Assembly (NCBI GenBank): GCA_030146385.1
Contig: JASLBX010000391.1
Location: 1-7,231 of the forward strand
Direction of reading: 5' to 3'
From: Jiangellaceae bacterium
GTDB taxonomy: Bacteria; Actinomycetota; Actinomycetes; Jiangellales; Jiangellaceae
DNA length: 7,231 nucleotides
Shown here in pieces: positions 5,251-7,231 of this stretch. A program made the position numbers and the translations under genes. The number at the start of each line of letters is the position of its first letter. The first letter of the stretch is position 1. Below the pieces are notes generated by a model, which was not told where the DNA came from, did not search any database, and saw nothing but the letters and a program-made list of their open reading frames with translations.

Positions 5251-6198
5251 ATGACCACCACAAGTGGCCGAGTCCTGCTCGCCGCGCCCAGGGGCTACTG
5301 CGCCGGTGTGGACCGTGCCGTAGTGGCCGTGGAGAAGGCGCTCGACCAGTACGGCGCTCCGGTCTATGTGCGCAAGCAGATCGTCCACAACAAGCACGTC
5401 GTCGAGACGCTCGAGGAGCGCGGCGCCGTGTTTGTCGAGGAGCTTGACGAGGTGCCGGAGGGTGCGCTCGTGGTGTTCTCCGCGCACGGCGTGTCGCCGG
5501 CGGTCCACGCTGAGGCCGCGCGCCGCCAGCTGCGGACCATCGACGCGACGTGCCCGCTCGTGACCAAGGTCCACAACGAGGCCCGGCGTTTCGCCAAGGA
5601 CGACCTGGACATCGTGCTCATCGGCCACGACGGTCACGAGGAGGTCGAGGGGACGTCCGGCGAGGCGCCGGATCACATCCAGCTCGTGGAAAGCCCGGAC
5701 GACGTGGACAAGGTCAAGGTCCGCGATTCATCCCGGGTGGTGTGGCTGTCGCAGACCACGTTGTCGGTGGACGAGACCATGGAGACGGTCGGCAAGCTGC
5801 GCGAGCGATTCCCCGGCCTGTACGACCCACCGAGCGACGACATCTGCTACGCAACCCAGAACCGGCAGGTGGCCGTCAAGCAGATCGCGCCGCAGGCGGA
5901 CCTGGTGCTCGTCGTCGGCTCGGCGAACTCCTCCAACTCAGTGCGGCTGGTCGAGGTGGCGCTGGACGCTGGAGCCGGAGCGGCGTACCGCATCGACAAC
6001 GCCGCGGAAATCGACGAGGCGTGGCTGGACGGTGTCGAGACCGTCGGTCTGACTAGCGGGGCCTCCGTCCCCGAGGATCTCGTCCAGGGTGTCATCGCGT
6101 GGCTGGCCGAACGGGGCTACCCGACGGTGGATGAAGTCCACACCGCCGAGGAGACCCTGACCTTCTCGCTGCCCCGCGAACTCCGCCGTCCTAAATGA
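5251..6198 (+). CDS. ispH: 4-hydroxy-3-methylbut-2-enyl diphosphate reductase IspH (LytB)
   Basis: IspH is the last enzyme of the MEP pathway. It reduces HMBPP to isopentenyl and dimethylallyl diphosphate with a [4Fe-4S] cluster in the cytoplasm. The 315-residue product is full length. Cluster ligands are C17 (APRGYCAGVDRA), C101 (DATCPLVTKVH) and C199 (DICYATQNRQ). Substrate contacts include H46 (IVHNKHVV), H79 (FSAHGVSP), H129 and the catalytic glutamate E131 (IGHDGHEEVEGT), plus the SSNSVRL diphosphate-binding segment. ATG 5251 is chosen because a TACGAT hexamer lies seven bases before it and MTTTSGRVLLAAPRGYC matches where homologues begin; ATG 5242 would add only three residues. It diverges from xseA with 85 bases between starts and converges on the DUF5808 gene. 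All key residues are present, so it should be active. Confidence 0.97.
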   Translation: MTTTSGRVLLAAPRGYCAGVDRAVVAVEKALDQYGAPVYVRKQIVHNKHVVETLEERGAVFVEELDEVPEGALVVFSAHGVSPAVHAEAARRQLRTIDATCPLVTKVHNEARRFAKDDLDIVLIGHDGHEEVEGTSGEAPDHIQLVESPDDVDKVKVRDSSRVVWLSQTTLSVDETMETVGKLRERFPGLYDPPSDDICYATQNRQVAVKQIAPQADLVLVVGSANSSNSVRLVEVALDAGAGAAYRIDNAAEIDEAWLDGVETVGLTSGASVPEDLVQGVIAWLAERGYPTVDEVHTAEETLTFSLPRELRRPK

Positions 6199-6299
6199 CC
6201 ACGTTAAGTGGGTAATCTCCACGTAAGCGTCGCTTGTAGTGGTCGCAAAGGCCGGACTCGCCGCGTAAAGCGATCAACGATGCGGGCACAGCGCCCGGC

Positions 6300-6566
6300 C
6301 TACGCCACTCTCAGCCGGCGGGCCACTCTGCCGAGGTTGAGCGTCCAGCCCACGCCGAAGACATGCGGAGTGATCAGTGGCTGGTCGGCGTCCCACACGC
6401 GGTGCCGCACTCGCTCGACCGTCGGTGGGCGGAAGTCGTACGGCACGACGCCACCGACCCTGCCCTCCCACGTCCGCTTGGCGGGCGGTTTACGCAGCTC
6501 TGTCACGACGGCGGCTCCGACCAGGGCTACACCGGACAACACGACTATCGCCTTGAGCTTGCTCAC
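6300..6566 (-). CDS. DUF5808 family small membrane protein
   Basis: An 88-residue protein of unknown function. The N-terminus has a lysine pair followed by one membrane helix (AIVVLSGVALVGAAVVTEL, about residues 6-24). The rest carries the DUF5808 signature: W-x-G-x-VGGVVPYDFRPPTVERVRHRVWD, then FGVGWTLNLGRVARRL at the C-terminus. The GTG start at 6566 is the first in-frame start before the helix. A TAGAGT hexamer (6579-6574 on the minus strand) lies seven bases upstream, suggesting a leaderless transcript. It begins 19 bases after the rmuC stop, so it may also be read as the second gene of an rmuC transcript. It converges on ispH across a 101-base gap (6199-6299), in which I see only a weak 7-base inverted repeat (6249-6255 with 6295-6301) and no clear terminator. 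Confidence 0.82.
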   Translation of the reverse strand: MSKLKAIVVLSGVALVGAAVVTELRKPPAKRTWEGRVGGVVPYDFRPPTVERVRHRVWDADQPLITPHVFGVGWTLNLGRVARRLRVA

Positions 6567-6573
6567 GGTATGA

Positions 6574-6579
6574 ACTCTA
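6574..6579 (-). promoter_or_regulatory. Possible -10 element of a leaderless DUF5808 promoter
   Basis: On the minus strand the hexamer is TAGAGT, matching TAnnnT, seven bases before GTG 6566. It lies in the 19-base gap between the rmuC stop and this gene, so any -35 would be inside the rmuC coding end. There is no Shine-Dalgarno sequence in the gap, which favours leaderless initiation or coupling to rmuC. Confidence 0.45.
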
Positions 6580-6585
6580 GGCGGA

Positions 6586-7231
6586 TCAGCCGTTCGTGCC
6601 GTCCTTAGCGTCCTTGGATGCGCGCTTGTTCTTGCCTCGCCGTCCAGTCACGCCGTACCGCTCATCGGTCTCGATCTCGTCGAGTGCGATGAGTGCGTCG
6701 GTCGCAGAAGCCACCAATTCCGGCGCCTGGACCTGCCGGGCCACCAGCTCGACCTGAGCCGGCACCTCAATCTCATCGTCCGCCACCTTGAGGTCGGCGA
6801 AACGGCGCGCCGTGACGAGCACCCGGCTCTCCAGCGAGCTGACCGTTGAGTTGAAGTTCTTCACCGCCGACGTCAACGCGTTGCCCAGCCGGTTGACGTG
6901 CGTGCCGAGGGTCGACAGACGGCTATGCAGGTCGCGGCCGAGCCGCAGCACATCCTGGGCGTTGCGGGCCAGAGCCTCCTGCCGCCAGGTGTAGGCGACC
7001 GTGCGCAGCAGGGCGACCAACGTCTGTGGCGTGGCGATCACGACATTGTTCTCGAACGCGTACTCAAGCAGGGCCGGGTCTTCGTCCATCGCAGCGTTGA
7101 GGAACACCTCGGCCGGGATGAACATCACGACGAACTCGGGCGTGGGATCGAGGTGCTCCCAGTACTTCTTCGCCGCTAGGTGGTCAATGTGGTCGCGCAC
7201 GTGCCGGACGTGGGCCCTGAGCCGGGCCGAG
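6586..7231 (-). CDS. rmuC: DNA recombination protein RmuC, C-terminal part (5' truncated)
   Basis: The frame is open to the window edge, so about 214 C-terminal residues are visible and the start lies beyond 7231. The visible part matches the RmuC domain: LRAHVRHVRDHIDHLAAKKYW, then FVVMFIPAEVFLNAA, ALLEYAFENNVVIATPQTLV with LLRTVAYTWRQEALARNAQ, and finally LGNALTSAVKNFNSTVSSLE with SRVLVTARRF. RmuC is an inner-membrane-associated or coiled-coil protein that limits DNA inversions at short inverted repeats in E. coli; its core resembles restriction-type nuclease folds. The N-terminal helix and coiled coil expected for the family are outside the window. The tail past the domain is acidic then lysine-rich (GRRGKNKRASKDAKDG), variable and probably disordered. 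The stop TGA is 19 bases before the DUF5808 start on the same strand. Confidence 0.93.
   Translation of the reverse strand, partial: SARLRAHVRHVRDHIDHLAAKKYWEHLDPTPEFVVMFIPAEVFLNAAMDEDPALLEYAFENNVVIATPQTLVALLRTVAYTWRQEALARNAQDVLRLGRDLHSRLSTLGTHVNRLGNALTSAVKNFNSTVSSLESRVLVTARRFADLKVADDEIEVPAQVELVARQVQAPELVASATDALIALDEIETDERYGVTGRRGKNKRASKDAKDGTNG

Noticed and set aside
5166..5261. Extended xseA N-terminus from starts near 5252 or 5261.
   Set aside because: It would overlap the ispH start and promoter. The extra residues do not resemble XseA, whose homology begins just after GTG 5165.
4831..5676. A 281-codon minus-strand frame covering the 5' ends of both xseA and ispH.
   Set aside because: It overlaps two well-supported genes and its translation shows no domain.
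6199..6299. A terminator or small RNA in the ispH/DUF5808 convergent gap.
   Set aside because: Only a 5-bp palindrome at 6225-6235 and a 7-base inverted repeat (6249-6255 with 6295-6301) are present, without T-tracts. Such short symmetry is common by chance in GC-rich DNA.

Overview
The window comes from a GC-rich actinobacterium. Codon third positions are strongly G/C, GTG starts are frequent, and several genes belong to families found mainly in Actinobacteria: DUF4245, DUF5808 and a DUF1707/LiaF-like protein. Nothing here fixes the genus. No rRNA, tRNA, CRISPR array, transposase or phage gene is visible, and most of the content is ordinary chromosomal housekeeping.

Layout, left to right. 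(1) 1-282, plus strand: the 3' end of a LiaF-like gene. (2) 357-2991, plus strand: a compact molybdate ABC transporter operon. It holds modA (lipoprotein binding protein), modB (permease) and modC (ATPase with a C-terminal TOBE-like region). The two junctions are 4-base overlaps (GTGA and ATGA), so translation is probably coupled. The 5' end of modA lies inside an 83-base imperfect palindrome (329-411), which makes its start uncertain. (3) 3029-3577, plus strand: a membrane-anchored DUF4245 protein. (4) 3569-3637: a near-perfect 69-base palindrome that supplies the last two codons and the stop of the DUF4245 gene and fills most of the gap to the convergent xseB. (5) 5165-3650, minus strand: xseA then xseB, the two subunits of exonuclease VII. 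(6) 5251-6198, plus strand: ispH (lytB), the last enzyme of the MEP isoprenoid pathway, divergent from xseA. (7) 7231-6300, minus strand: the 3' part of rmuC, then a small DUF5808 membrane protein.

The genes fall into separate functions: molybdate uptake for molybdenum cofactor, single-strand DNA degradation (XseAB), DNA rearrangement control (RmuC) and isoprenoid precursor synthesis (IspH). As far as I recall, DUF4245, xseB, xseA and ispH are commonly neighbours in actinobacteria, so modABC and the palindromes look like the more variable parts.

Two patterns deserve a second look. First, two long palindromic elements are embedded at gene ends: one at the start of modA, reaching into its coding sequence, and one providing the DUF4245 stop codon. 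They look like dispersed palindromic repeats that have become part of genes. Second, four genes (xseB, xseA, ispH, DUF5808) have a TAnnnT -10-like hexamer 7-8 bases before the chosen start codon, the arrangement expected for leaderless transcripts. I see no convincing undescribed multi-gene system in this window.
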